Of a DNA stretch of 64,000 nucleotides, positions 46,258 to 55,928 are shown piece by piece. A program made the position numbers and the translations under genes. Position 1 is the stretch's first letter; every line of letters starts with the position of its first letter. The notes below the pieces were generated by a model, which was not told where the DNA came from, made no database searches, and was given only the letters and a program-made list of their open reading frames with translations. The stretch comes from Xanthobacteraceae bacterium (GTDB lineage Bacteria > Pseudomonadota > Alphaproteobacteria > Rhizobiales > Xanthobacteraceae), in contig JANINJ010000091.1 of NCBI GenBank assembly GCA_024508855.1, forward strand, positions 30,152 to 94,151, given 5' to 3'.

Positions 46258-46995
46258 CTACCGCGCGATCTTCAGGCCATCCACCATCGCCTTCACCGCA
46301 TCCATCGCCGCGGTCAGCTTGGCCTGATCGCGCGAGCGGACCACGAGGTTGGTGTTGGGCTGCTGGTTCTCGTCGAGAAACGGATAGCTGCCGATGATCG
46401 TGTCCGGATGCGCATTGGCGATCTCGCGCAGCGGTCCGCCTACGTCACCCTCACGCGCATTGGCACGGACCGACTCCGACAGCATCTTGACGCCGGATCG
46501 CAGCTTTGGCGCAACGATGTCCATCATCGCCTGCATGATCGACGGCACACCGGCCATCACGATGACATTGCCGATCATGAATCCCGGCGCCAGAATCGTC
46601 GCGCTCTGGATCAGGTCGGCGCCGTCCGGAATCCGCGCCATGCGCAGCCGCGCCTCGTTGAGGTCCTGCCCCTTGAAGCGTTCGCGAAACCGCGCCACCA
46701 CTTCCGGGTGATGATCGATGCCGACGCCGAAGGCCTTGGCGACACTGTCGGCGGTGATGTCGTCATGGGTCGGGCCGATGCCACCCGTGGTGAAGACGTA
46801 ATCGTAGCGTTTCCGCAGCGCGTTCAGCGCGGCGATGATGTCGTCCTCGTCGTCGGCGACGACGCGCACTTCCTTCAGATCGATGGCAATGTTGGTCAGG
46901 TATTCGGCGATGAAGCCGATGTTCTTGTCCTTGGTCCGCCCGGACAGGATCTCGTCGCCGATCACCAGAATTCCCGCGGTAACAATCTCGCTCAT
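46258..46995 (-). CDS. CinA-like molybdopterin-binding domain protein
   Basis: A 245-residue protein with a MoaB/MogA-type fold: AGILVIGDEILSGRTKDKN, VFTTGGIGPTHDDIT and MVGVPSIMQ-like MAGVPSIMQAM. It corresponds to the N-terminal domain of CinA without the amidohydrolase half. Such proteins are annotated competence/damage-inducible protein A; they may hydrolyse ADP-ribose or related nucleotides. GGAG precedes ATG 46995. Position next to gpt suggests a purine or nucleotide role. Confidence 0.88.
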   Translation of the reverse strand: MSEIVTAGILVIGDEILSGRTKDKNIGFIAEYLTNIAIDLKEVRVVADDEDDIIAALNALRKRYDYVFTTGGIGPTHDDITADSVAKAFGVGIDHHPEVVARFRERFKGQDLNEARLRMARIPDGADLIQSATILAPGFMIGNVIVMAGVPSIMQAMMDIVAPKLRSGVKMLSESVRANAREGDVGGPLREIANAHPDTIIGSYPFLDENQQPNTNLVVRSRDQAKLTAAMDAVKAMVDGLKIAR

Positions 46996-47203
46996 GAAAT
47001 CTCCTCGCTCGCGCGGACCATCATACCATTCTTATTGCACGGCTCGTTGGTGCTGTCGAAATAAGCATCAGCACGCCCGCATTTCGGGCAGCATTTTCCC
47101 GAGTCTTCGGCAAATGCCGCCTTTCCATGCATATCGTGCTGGCCCGAGCCTTGCTACCATCTCTTTGGCAGATGCCCCAAACCTTGAGGGATGACTGAGG
47201 TCT

Positions 47204-48628
47204 ATGGCAACCGCGTTCGATGAGATGCATGGCCCCGGCGGCGAACTCCGGCAGGCCTATCAGGAACTCTCCCGCTGGCTCAAGGAATTGCCGCCGGACG
47301 CGCTGGAATATCGGCGGCAGGAAGCCGAGCTTCTGTTTCGCCGGATCGGAATCACTTTCGCGGTCTACGGCGACGCCGAAGCGCAGGAGCGGCTGATCCC
47401 GTTCGACGTGGTGCCGCGGATCATGTCCGCCAAGGAATGGGCGATCCTGGAAAAAGGCCTGAAGCAGCGGGTCAAGGCGCTGAACATGTTTCTGCGCGAC
47501 ATCTACCACGGCCGAGAAATTCTGCGCGCCGGCCTGATCCCGGACGACCTGATCTTCCGTAATCCGGTCTTTCGCCCGGAGATGAACGGCCAGGACGTGC
47601 CGCACGATATCTATGTGCACATCGCCGGTATCGATATCGTGCGCGTCAATGCCGAGAATTTTTTCGTGCTGGAGGACAATGCGCGGACGCCGTCCGGCGT
47701 CTCCTACATGCTGGAAAACCGCGAGATCATGATGCGGCTGTTTCCGGATCTGTTCGCACGGCACCGCGTCGCGCCGGTCGAACGTTATCCGGACGAGTTG
47801 CTGTCGGCGCTCGCCTCGGTCGCGCCGCAGAGCGCATCGGCCGAACCGACCGTCGCGCTGCTGACGCCGGGCATCTACAACTCCGCCTATTACGAACACT
47901 CGTTCCTCGCCGACAAGCTCGGCGTCGAACTGGTCGAAGGCCGCGACCTCGTCGTCAAGAACGAAGAGGTGTTGATGCGCACCACCGAGGGACTGAAGCG
48001 CGTCGACGTGATCTATCGCCGTCTCGACGACGACTTCCTCGATCCCCTCACCTTCCGCCCGGATTCCGCGCTCGGCGTGCCGGGGCTGATGTCGGCTTAC
48101 ATGGCCGGCAACGTCACGCTGGCAAACGCAGTGGGCACCGGCATTGCCGACGACAAGGCGATCTACAGCTACATGCCGGATGTCGTGCGCTTCTATCTCG
48201 ACGAGGAGCCGATCCTGAAGAACGTCCCGACCTGGCGTTGCCGCGAGCCGGACGATCTCGCCTATGTGCTCGAGCATCTCGACAAGCTGGTGGTGAAGGA
48301 AGTGCACGGCTCCGGCGGTTACGGCATGCTGATCGGACCGGCCGCGACCAAGGCCATGATCGAAAGCTTCCGCGACAAGCTCAAGCACGATCCCGCGGGT
48401 TTCATCGCGCAGCCGACGCTGGCGCTGTCGACCTGCCCGACGTCGACGGCATCCGGCCTCGCACCGCGCCATGTCGACCTGCGCCCATTCGTGCTGACCG
48501 GCCGCCAGAACATGACCGTGGTGCCGGGCGGCCTGACCCGCGTCGCGTTGCAGGAAGGATCGTTGGTCGTCAATTCAAGCCAGGGAGGCGGCACCAAGGA
48601 TACCTGGATACTCGACGAAGACGCCTGA
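47204..48628 (+). CDS. Circularly permuted ATP-grasp type 2 protein
   Basis: A 474-residue putative ATP-dependent peptide ligase of the DUF404/DUF407 (CP_ATPgrasp) family. Recognisable segments are RDIYHGREILRAGLIP, IDIVRVNAENFFVLEDNARTPSGVSYMLENR and a C-terminal VKEVHGSGGYGMLIGP with the ATP-contacting Gly-rich loop, followed by RHVDLRPFVLTG. Family knowledge places such enzymes in gene groups with alpha-E and transglutaminase proteins, where they are thought to make a short peptide or tag a protein. The gene starts the cluster that ends with Anbu; 39 bases separate it from the alpha-E gene. Confidence 0.92.
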   Translation: MATAFDEMHGPGGELRQAYQELSRWLKELPPDALEYRRQEAELLFRRIGITFAVYGDAEAQERLIPFDVVPRIMSAKEWAILEKGLKQRVKALNMFLRDIYHGREILRAGLIPDDLIFRNPVFRPEMNGQDVPHDIYVHIAGIDIVRVNAENFFVLEDNARTPSGVSYMLENREIMMRLFPDLFARHRVAPVERYPDELLSALASVAPQSASAEPTVALLTPGIYNSAYYEHSFLADKLGVELVEGRDLVVKNEEVLMRTTEGLKRVDVIYRRLDDDFLDPLTFRPDSALGVPGLMSAYMAGNVTLANAVGTGIADDKAIYSYMPDVVRFYLDEEPILKNVPTWRCREPDDLAYVLEHLDKLVVKEVHGSGGYGMLIGPAATKAMIESFRDKLKHDPAGFIAQPTLALSTCPTSTASGLAPRHVDLRPFVLTGRQNMTVVPGGLTRVALQEGSLVVNSSQGGGTKDTWILDEDA

Positions 48629-48667
48629 CGCCCCGCCCGCCGACCGAAGCAAAGAGCAACCCGCCAA

Positions 48668-49612
48668 ATGCTGTCCCGTACCGCTGAAAACCTCTACTGG
48701 CTGGCGCGTTATGTCGAACGCGCGGAATATCTCGCGCGTACCATCGAAGCGACATTGCGCGTCACCGCGCTGCCCAACGCCTATGTCGGCAAGACCAACG
48801 AATGGGATTCCGCGCTGCTCACCGCCGGCGCGGCCGGCGGCTTCTACACGCACTATGCCGAAGCCGACGAGCGCAGCGTGGTGGACTATCTGTTGTTCTC
48901 GACCGCCAATCCATCGTCGGTCCGCAATTGCATCGAGAACGCGCGGCTGAATTCACGCGCCGTTCGCACCGCGCTCACCGGCGAAATGTGGGACGCCATC
49001 AACGGCGCATGGATCGAACTGCAGGAAACCTGGCGCGCCGGCCCGATGACGCGCGAACAGCTCGCCAGATTCCTGCGCTTCGTGCAGGAAATTTCGCTCC
49101 GCTTCGACGGCTCCGCCTACCGCACCATGCTGCGCAACGACGCCTACTGGTTCTCGCGGCTCGGGCTGCATCTGGAGCGTGCCGACAACACGGCGCGCAT
49201 CCTCGACGTGAAGTATCATCTGCTGCTGCCCGAGAAGGAGCATGTCGGCGGTCCGCTCGATTACTATCAGTGGACTTCGATCCTGCGCTCGGTCTCGGCG
49301 CTGACCGCCTATCACTGGGTCTATCGCGAAACGCTGAAGCCGTGGCTGATCGCCGACCTGCTGATCCTCAACGACTCGCTGCCGCGTTCGCTGGCGAGCT
49401 GCTACGGCAATCTGGTCCGCAACCTCGACCAGATCGGTGTCGCCTACGGCCGTCAGGGGCCGGCGCAGCGCCATGCCCGCGGCATCCGCAACCGGCTCGA
49501 GCACAGCAGGATGGACGATGTGTTCCAGCGCGGCTTGCACGAGTTCATTCAGGAATTCCTTGGGGACAATGCACGGCTGGGCGAAATCATCTCCACGCAG
49601 TACCTCAATTGA
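48668..49612 (+). CDS. Alpha-E domain protein
   Basis: A 314-residue alpha-helical protein of the DUF403 (alpha-E) family. It opens with MLSRTAENLYWLARYVERAEYLARTI-like helices (kept short here: ENLYWLARYVERAE) and contains LNDSLPRSLASCYGNL near residue 235. Function is not established; it is almost always found with the permuted ATP-grasp enzyme and probably forms a complex with it. It is followed 37 bases later by the transglutaminase gene. Confidence 0.93.
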   Translation: MLSRTAENLYWLARYVERAEYLARTIEATLRVTALPNAYVGKTNEWDSALLTAGAAGGFYTHYAEADERSVVDYLLFSTANPSSVRNCIENARLNSRAVRTALTGEMWDAINGAWIELQETWRAGPMTREQLARFLRFVQEISLRFDGSAYRTMLRNDAYWFSRLGLHLERADNTARILDVKYHLLLPEKEHVGGPLDYYQWTSILRSVSALTAYHWVYRETLKPWLIADLLILNDSLPRSLASCYGNLVRNLDQIGVAYGRQGPAQRHARGIRNRLEHSRMDDVFQRGLHEFIQEFLGDNARLGEIISTQYLN

Positions 49613-49649
49613 GCTAGCTTGCGCGACCTGTATTCCGGACCTTGCCGAC

Positions 49650-50477
49650 ATGCGCCTTCGCGTTTCTCATTCGACCACCTACAGCTACGAGCCGCGCGCG
49701 ACGGGCATCATCCAGATTCTGCGGCTGACGCCGCGCAACCACGATGGACAGTACGTGGCCGACTGGCAGATCGACCTGTCGTCGGATTCACGCCTCGACA
49801 TGCATCGCGATGCGTTCGGCAACATCACCCACGTGCTGACGCAGGGCCTCACCTCCGACCTGACCATCAGCGTGTCGGGACTGGTCGAGACGCAGGACAC
49901 CGGCGGCGTGCTTCGCGGTACCGACGAACGATTTCCACCAAGCCTGTTCCTGCGCGATACGCCGCTCACCGAGAGCGATCCCGCGCTGGCGGCGCTTGCG
50001 ACCGACCTGCAATCGCAATTCCAGAATGACACGCTCGGGCTGCTCCATGCGCTGATGGTCGACATCAACAGCGGCATGACCTTCGATCCGGATCCCACCC
50101 ACACCGGCACGTCGGCGGCTGAGGCCCATGCGCTTAAGCGTGGCGTCTGCCAGGACTATGCCCACATCTTCATTTCATGCGCGCGCCAGGCCGGTATCCC
50201 CGCGCGCTTTGTCGCCGGACATTTTCTGCGCGCCGACGGCATCATCCACCAGCAGGCCGGGCATGCATGGGCGGAAGCGTTCGTGCCGAATCTCGGCTGG
50301 ATCGGCTTCGATCCGGCCAATGGCATCTGTACCACCGACGCGCATGTCAGGGTCGCCATCGGGCTCGATTACCTCGGCGCCGCGCCGGTGCGCGGCACGC
50401 GCTACGGCGGCGGGCTGGAAACCATGAATGTGGCGGTGACCGTGGATCAGGCCGGACGCCAGAGCCAGTCGCAATAG
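49650..50477 (+). CDS. Transglutaminase-like cysteine protease family protein
   Basis: A 275-residue protein with an N-terminal beta domain (MRLRVSHSTTYSYEP, the family start) and a transglutaminase-fold core. The catalytic triad is visible as Cys167 in GVCQDYAHIF, His205 in QQAGHAWAEAF and Asp221 in GFDPANG. Such proteins act as peptidases or as amide-exchange enzymes. In this cluster it may trim or cleave the product of the ATP-grasp enzyme. ATG 49650 is used since an upstream open frame overlaps the previous gene out of family context. Confidence 0.93.
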   Translation: MRLRVSHSTTYSYEPRATGIIQILRLTPRNHDGQYVADWQIDLSSDSRLDMHRDAFGNITHVLTQGLTSDLTISVSGLVETQDTGGVLRGTDERFPPSLFLRDTPLTESDPALAALATDLQSQFQNDTLGLLHALMVDINSGMTFDPDPTHTGTSAAEAHALKRGVCQDYAHIFISCARQAGIPARFVAGHFLRADGIIHQQAGHAWAEAFVPNLGWIGFDPANGICTTDAHVRVAIGLDYLGAAPVRGTRYGGGLETMNVAVTVDQAGRQSQSQ

Positions 50478-50555
50478 GCTCCTCCCGCCTCGCCGCCGGT
50501 TGCCGTTCCGGCATCTTTTGCGTAAGACGCTGGTTCGGAGTTGGGAACGGACTGC

Positions 50556-51302
50556 ATGACGTATTGCTGCGGAATTCTGGTGCGCGACGGCCTTGTGATG
50601 ATCGCCGACACCCGCACCAATGCGGGCCTCGACAACGTGTCGACGTTCCGCAAACTGCACATCTTCAAGAAGCCGGGCGAGCGCATCCTCGCCATCGCCA
50701 GCGCCGGCAATCTCGCCATCAGCCAGTCGGTTCTCAGCACGCTCAGCGAAGGCTTGCCGGATCCCGAGACCGGCGAGATCGAAACCCTGATGAATGCGCC
50801 GACCATGTTTCAGGCCGCGCAGCGCATCGGCCGCGCGATCCGCCACGTCAACCAGACCGAAGGCGTGGCGCTGCAAGCCGAGGATATCAACTTCGATGTC
50901 TCGTTCCTGTTCGGCGGCCAGATCAAGGGCGCGCGCATGCGCCTGTTCATGATCTATCCGGCCGGCAACTTCATCGAATGCACGACGGACACGCCATATC
51001 TGCAGATCGGCGAGCACAAATACGGCAAGCCGGTGCTCGACCGCGCGATGCATTACGACGTCGAACTGTACGACGCGCTGAAGACCGGACTGATCTCGAT
51101 GGATTCCACGATGCGCTCCAATCTCGGCGTCGGTCTCCCGATCGACATCCTTGTGGTGCGTGCCGACGCCTGCGATGCCGACCTCAGCCATCGCATCGAG
51201 GAAGACGAACCCTATTTTCACGATCTGCGTTCGCGCTGGTCGGCCGCCTTGCGCGCCGCCCATCAGAACATCCCGCGGCCGCCCTACAAGAACGAGACAT
51301 AA
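50556..51302 (+). CDS. Anbu proteasome-like peptidase
   Basis: A 248-residue N-terminal nucleophile hydrolase of the bacterial proteasome homologue Anbu. The second residue is Thr ([20 protein letters not shown]), so removal of Met exposes a catalytic Thr1; Asp in IADTRTN and Lys in FRKLHIFKK are the expected partners. Later segments are [16 protein letters not shown] and a C-terminal [19 protein letters not shown]. Anbu rings are known from structures, but no regulatory ATPase or physiological substrate is firmly known. It lies 78 bases after the transglutaminase gene, completing the four-gene set. Confidence 0.92.
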   Translation: MTYCCGILVRDGLVMIADTRTNAGLDNVSTFRKLHIFKKPGERILAIASAGNLAISQSVLSTLSEGLPDPETGEIETLMNAPTMFQAAQRIGRAIRHVNQTEGVALQAEDINFDVSFLFGGQIKGARMRLFMIYPAGNFIECTTDTPYLQIGEHKYGKPVLDRAMHYDVELYDALKTGLISMDSTMRSNLGVGLPIDILVVRADACDADLSHRIEEDEPYFHDLRSRWSAALRAAHQNIPRPPYKNET

Positions 51303-51399
51303 CCCGGTTCGCAATCGCGTTGCCGGGTTCGGCGCGGCCATCTATGATTCACACCGACGTCCGGGAAAAACCGGCGCAAGCAACGAAGGGCGGAAAGCA

Positions 51400-52161
51400 A
51401 TGACCACTTCCAACAAGATCGCACTCGTCACCGGAGCCGGCACCGGCGTCGGCCGTGCCGCCTCGCTGGCGCTGATGAAGGCCGGCTATACCGTCGTGCT
51501 GGCCGGCCGCCGCCGCGACAAGCTGGAAGAGACGCAGAAGCTCGGCGAGGCGCATGGCAAGAGCCTGCCCGTTCCCGCCGACATGGCGGACCCGGCCTCG
51601 ATCGCAGCACTGTTCGCAAAAATCACCGACAGCTTCGGACGTCTCGACGTGCTGTTCAACAATGCCGGCATGGGCGCGCCGCCGGTACCGTTCGAGGATC
51701 TGAGCGTCGAGCAATGGAAGGCCGTGGTCGATACCAATCTCACCGCGCCGTTCCTGTGCACGCAGCACGCCTTCCGCATCATGAAGGACCAGACGCCGCG
51801 CGGTGGCCGCATCATCAACAACGGTTCGATCTCGGCACACGCGCCGCGCCCGTTCTCGGCCGCGTACACGTCGACCAAGCACGCCATCACCGGCCTCACC
51901 AAATCGAGTAACCTCGATGGCCGCGCCTATGACATCGCGGTGGGACAGATCGACATCGGCAACGCCGCAACGCCGATGACCGACCGCATGGTCGAAGGCC
52001 CCGGCGTTCTGCAGCCCGACGGCAGTTCGAAGCAGGAGCCCCGCATGGATGCCGAGGCAGTCGGCAACGCGGTCGCCTACATGGCGAGCCTGCCGCTCGA
52101 CGCCAACGTGCTGTTCATGACGGTGATGGCGACCAAGATGCCGTTCGTCGGCCGGGGCTGA
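51400..52161 (+). CDS. SDR family oxidoreductase
   Basis: A 253-residue short-chain dehydrogenase. The NAD(P) site is [11 protein letters not shown], the family NNAGMG follows, and the catalytic Ser is in [10 protein letters not shown] with Tyr and Lys in YTSTKHA. The substrate is not predicted. ATG 51400 has a weak AAAGC upstream, but the family N-terminus begins here. It follows the Anbu gene by 97 bases and may or may not belong to the same transcript. Confidence 0.88.
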   Translation: MTTSNKIALVTGAGTGVGRAASLALMKAGYTVVLAGRRRDKLEETQKLGEAHGKSLPVPADMADPASIAALFAKITDSFGRLDVLFNNAGMGAPPVPFEDLSVEQWKAVVDTNLTAPFLCTQHAFRIMKDQTPRGGRIINNGSISAHAPRPFSAAYTSTKHAITGLTKSSNLDGRAYDIAVGQIDIGNAATPMTDRMVEGPGVLQPDGSSKQEPRMDAEAVGNAVAYMASLPLDANVLFMTVMATKMPFVGRG

Positions 52162-52170
52162 CGGCCTCGC

Positions 52171-53364
52171 CTATTCCAGCCGCTCGACCTTGCGCAGCGA
52201 CGGGAACAGCTTCATCCACAACAGCGCTACCGCGACGGTGCCGACACCGCCGAGCACCGCCGCGGGCACGGTGCCGAGCAGCGCCGCGGTGATGCCGCTC
52301 TCGAACTGGCCGAGCTGGTTCGAGGCATTGATGAACAGGAAATTGACCGCGCCGACGCGGCCGCGCATCTCATCCGGCGTCGCCAGTTGCACCAGCGAGA
52401 AGCGGATCACCACGCTCACCGTATCGGCGGCGCCCATCACCGCCAGCGCGATCAGCGACAGCCACATCATCGTCGAGAGCCCGAACACGACGGTCGCAAG
52501 GCCGAATACGATTACCGCCTGGAACATGCGCATGCCGACGCGGGCATGGATCGGGAAGCGCGTCAGCACCCCCGTCATCAACAGCGCGCCGACGGCCGGT
52601 GCGGCACGCAGCAACCCGAGTCCCCACGGGCCTGCGTGCAGGATGTCGCTGGCATAGATCGGCAGCAGCGCCACCGCACCGCCGAGCAGCACCGCGAACA
52701 GATCGAGCGAGATCGTGCCAAGTATTGTCGGGTTGTGCCGCACGAACGAGACGCCGGCGAACAGCGCTTTCACCGACGGCGACGGCTGGCTGCCCGCCGG
52801 CCGTTCGCGAACGATGGAGATCGCAAGCAGCGCGCCCAGCAACCACAGCAAAGCCATCAAGACATAAGGCAGGCTCGGCATCGCCGCATAGGCAAAGCCG
52901 CCGATCGCAGGTCCGGTAATGGTGACAATCTGCGCAGCGCCGGTCGAAACTGCGGTGCCGCGCTGTACCTCGCCTTCGGGAACGACGCTCGGCAGCAACG
53001 CCGCGACCGCAGGACTTTCGAAGCCGGTTGCAAGGCCGAGCACGACCATGGCGGCAAAGATTCCCGGCACGGTGATCCAGCCGCCGAACGTCCCCAGCGC
53101 CAGATAGGCCGACGTCAATGCCTCGGCGAGTTGGCAGAGCGCCATCACGCGGCGGCGGTCGTAACGGTCCGCCACATGCCCGGCGACGAACACCATCAGT
53201 GCGGAAGGAATGAACTGCACCAGCCCGATCATGCCTAGCTGAAAGGCGGAGCCGGTCAGTTCGTAGACCTGCCAGCCCACGGCGACGGCCGCGATCTGGC
53301 TCGCAAACCGCGAGCAGCTGCGCGCGCCGAGATAGAACAGGAACGGTCTGTGGGAGAAGAGCAT
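52171..53364 (-). CDS. MFS transporter (EntS/MFS_3-like)
   Basis: A 397-residue major facilitator with twelve hydrophobic helices. GHVADRYDRRRVMA is the loop 2-3 motif, and the EntS-type segments GWQVYELTGSAFQLGMIGL and TPDEMRGRVGAVN are visible. Members export enterobactin, macrolides and other small molecules; here the substrate is unknown. It converges with the SDR gene. Confidence 0.87.
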   Translation of the reverse strand: MLFSHRPFLFYLGARSCSRFASQIAAVAVGWQVYELTGSAFQLGMIGLVQFIPSALMVFVAGHVADRYDRRRVMALCQLAEALTSAYLALGTFGGWITVPGIFAAMVVLGLATGFESPAVAALLPSVVPEGEVQRGTAVSTGAAQIVTITGPAIGGFAYAAMPSLPYVLMALLWLLGALLAISIVRERPAGSQPSPSVKALFAGVSFVRHNPTILGTISLDLFAVLLGGAVALLPIYASDILHAGPWGLGLLRAAPAVGALLMTGVLTRFPIHARVGMRMFQAVIVFGLATVVFGLSTMMWLSLIALAVMGAADTVSVVIRFSLVQLATPDEMRGRVGAVNFLFINASNQLGQFESGITAALLGTVPAAVLGGVGTVAVALLWMKLFPSLRKVERLE

Positions 53365-53672
53365 GGCACTCGCGACAGCTACGCCGGATCGGCGCCATCG
53401 CTATAGCACGCCGCGAACGCCCGGCGACCGCCGCAAATGGCGGCCCGAGCCTCGGTGGCCGCATGACTGCGTCGGTATCTGAGGCGCGTGGCTTCTCGCG
53501 CTCAACCACGCCACTGATCGTCGTCCCTGCGCAGGCAGGCCCTATAACCCCTGGCCATCGTGGTGATGGCAATGCCCCTCGACGTCGGCTCGGCAGTTAG
53601 CAATCGGCGACACGGCGTATGGGTCCCTGCCTTCGCAGGGACGACGCAGCAGTTGTTGCGGGCGATTGTGCT
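53365..53672. other. Intergenic region with paired short palindromes
   Basis: About 308 bases between the MFS gene start and the stop of the cupin gene. I see no gene. Two copies of a short palindromic motif, GTCCCTGCGCAGGCAGG near 53521-53540 and GGGTCCCTGCCTTCGCAGGGACGA at 53619-53642, are present in opposite orientation and resemble a second REP-like family. Confidence 0.65.
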
Positions 53673-54326
53673 TTAGCCCGCCAGCTCTTCCGTCTCGAAA
53701 TCCGCCGGCAAAATGATCTCGAGCAGTTCGGCGTCTTCCGAATAGTCGTTGATCTTGTGCTTGATCTTCGGCGGCTGCGTCCACGAACTGCCCTGCCGCA
53801 TGATGATCTCGCCCTCGCCTTCCAGCTCGGTCTTCACCCAACCCTTCAGCACATAGACCATCTGGAATTCGGTATCGTGGAAATGCAGTTTCGATACCAC
53901 CGCCGGATCGCAGGCTTCGGTGAAGCGCAGCACATGCGCGCGCACCAGACCGTTGGTTGCGTCGACGATGCCGAGGTCGCGATACTGCGCATAGGAACGC
54001 AGCCCGGTTTCGAAATCGGCGTTGTTGTAGTGGCTGACCGCGACCCGTTGCGGCAAGCGCGCAGGCCGGGCTGCCGCTGCTGGCGCCTTCGCGACACGCG
54101 AAGATGCCTTGCGTCGCGCCGACGTCGCGGGCTTTCGCTTCGCCGAGGAAACTTTCCGTGCAGACTTTGCCTTGGGCTTGGCCTGCTTGGTTTTGGCCCT
54201 CTTGGCCGTGGCTTTTGTCTTGGCGACTTTCCTGCGCCCGCCTGCTCTCGCCAACGCTTTTTTCTTCGCGGAGCCGGCCTTCGCTCTGGTCGGCATTTTG
54301 GTTTTCTTCTTCGCCTTTGCCATCAT
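53673..54326 (-). CDS. Cupin domain protein with histone-H1-like basic tail
   Basis: A 217-residue protein with two parts. The first 95 residues or so are Lys/Ala/Arg-rich repeats without hydrophobic core, like alphaproteobacterial histone-H1-like nucleoid proteins (AKAKKKTKMP, KAKSARKVSSAKRK). The rest is a cupin with the metal motif LHFHDTEFQMVYVLKG and SWTQPPKIKHKI, ending in EIILPADFETEELAG. GGGAG lies four and seven bases before the two adjacent ATG codons (54326, 54323). The cupin part is probably the ancestral protein and the tail may bind nucleic acid. Confidence 0.8.
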   Translation of the reverse strand: MMAKAKKKTKMPTRAKAGSAKKKALARAGGRRKVAKTKATAKRAKTKQAKPKAKSARKVSSAKRKPATSARRKASSRVAKAPAAAARPARLPQRVAVSHYNNADFETGLRSYAQYRDLGIVDATNGLVRAHVLRFTEACDPAVVSKLHFHDTEFQMVYVLKGWVKTELEGEGEIIMRQGSSWTQPPKIKHKINDYSEDAELLEIILPADFETEELAG

Positions 54327-54581
54327 CGCGCTCCCGATCAATGCCAATGCACAAAGCCTAGTCCTCAGGTGCCAAGGTGGCAACGCGGACCTCCCGATCA
54401 TCCCACATCGATCTGTGTGCAACGCCGAAGGCCCGTTCGGGTGCCGAAAATGTTGACACTGAATTGTCAAAAAAGTCAGTCGCCGCATCGCTCAAGCCAT
54501 GATCCAATGACCGATGCAGCTTGCCGTGAGTCCTCGCGGCATCGAAACGGCGACGACGATCAACAAAACGGGGCAAGTTCC

Positions 54582-55898
54582 ATGACGGATGCAAGCGCGA
54601 CGATGCCAATCGAATCGGCCGGAACCTTTACCGCGAACGCGGTGATGCGCCGCCGCGTGATCTGGTCGTCCACCATCGGCAATGCGCTGGAATGGTTCGA
54701 CTTCATCATCTTCGCCTCGTTCGCCGGCATCATCGGCCACCAATTCTTCGCCGAGGCCGATGCTGCCGCCGGGCTGCTCGCGGCGTATGGGTTGCTTGCG
54801 GTCGCCTATATCGCGCGGCCGATCGGAGGAATTTTCTTCGGCGCATGGGCCGATCGCGTCGGCCGCAAGCGCGCGCTGGTCACCATCGTGCTCTTGATGG
54901 CGTTCGCCACCGTGCTGATCGGCCTGCTGCCCACCTACGAGCAGATCGGAATCGCCGCGCCATTGCTGTTGTTGTTCGCGCGGCTCATTCAGGGATTTTC
55001 GGCGGGCGGCGAATTCGGCACGTCCACGGCCATGCTGATCGAATTCGCGCCACCCGGCGAGCGCGGATTCTATGCCAGCTTCCAGTTCGTGGCGCAGGCC
55101 TTCGCGTTCGGCGGCGGTGCGCTGTGCGCTTATCTGCTGAACACATTACTGACGCCGCAGCAGTTGCAGAGCTGGGGCTGGCGGCTGCCGTTCCTCGCCG
55201 GCGTCATCATCGGCCCGATCGGATTCTATCTTCGCCAGAAGGTCGACGAGACGCCGGAGTTCAAGGCATTCCTCGCCGCGCGTGCGGGCATTCCCAACAC
55301 GCCGCTGCGCGATGTGGTCGCGAACTATCCGCGCGCGCTGATTTCGCTGGTGCTCGTGGTCGCAGGCCTCACCTGCTACACCTATCTCGGCACGATTTTC
55401 TATCCGAACTTCATGGTCAACGAGCTCGGCCTGAAAATGGCGAACGCCCAGCTCGGCCTGTTCGTGCTCAACATGGTCGCGGCACTCGTGCTTCCTTTCA
55501 CCGGCATGCTGTCGGACAAGATCGGGCGGCGGCAGACCATGATCCCGGCGCTGCTGATCTATCTGGTGGTGGCGCTGTTCCTGACCTTGCGTCTGTTGGA
55601 AAATCCGTCGAACGCAACGATGTGGTCGCTGCAGGCGGCGAGTTTCATCATGTTCTTCATGGTCGGCCCCGGCAGCGCGCTGATCCTGGAGACGTTTCCC
55701 GTCGGCGTGCGCTCCACCGGCGCGTCGATCGTCTACAACCTCGCGGTCGCGATCTTCGGCGGGCTGGCGCCGCTGGTGGTCGGCGAACTCTACCAGACCA
55801 CGCACAACAAGCTGGTGCCGGCCTTCTGCATCGGCGGCGGTCTGATCCTGACGCTGATCGGATTGATCCTGGTACCGCGCGCGGCCCGGGACACCTGA
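54582..55898 (+). CDS. MFS transporter, metabolite:H+ symporter family
   Basis: A 438-residue MHS-type major facilitator, related to ShiA, ProP and citrate carriers. Visible motifs are GNALEWFDFIIFASFAG near residue 35, FFGAWADRVGRKRAL in loop 2-3 and LIQGFSAGGEFGTS in helix 5. Proteins like this take up organic acids or osmolytes with protons. ATG 54582 gives the family-like start. The long frame open upstream overlaps the divergent cupin gene antisense and is not coding. Confidence 0.88.
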   Translation: MTDASATMPIESAGTFTANAVMRRRVIWSSTIGNALEWFDFIIFASFAGIIGHQFFAEADAAAGLLAAYGLLAVAYIARPIGGIFFGAWADRVGRKRALVTIVLLMAFATVLIGLLPTYEQIGIAAPLLLLFARLIQGFSAGGEFGTSTAMLIEFAPPGERGFYASFQFVAQAFAFGGGALCAYLLNTLLTPQQLQSWGWRLPFLAGVIIGPIGFYLRQKVDETPEFKAFLAARAGIPNTPLRDVVANYPRALISLVLVVAGLTCYTYLGTIFYPNFMVNELGLKMANAQLGLFVLNMVAALVLPFTGMLSDKIGRRQTMIPALLIYLVVALFLTLRLLENPSNATMWSLQAASFIMFFMVGPGSALILETFPVGVRSTGASIVYNLAVAIFGGLAPLVVGELYQTTHNKLVPAFCIGGGLILTLIGLILVPRAARDT

Positions 55899-55928
55899 CG
55901 CGCGGATCGGCGACCCGACGCCGCAACA

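Noticed and set aside
47021..48472. 483-residue minus-strand frame opposite the ATP-grasp gene
   Set aside because: Antisense shadow, biased composition; the plus strand encodes the CP ATP-grasp protein.
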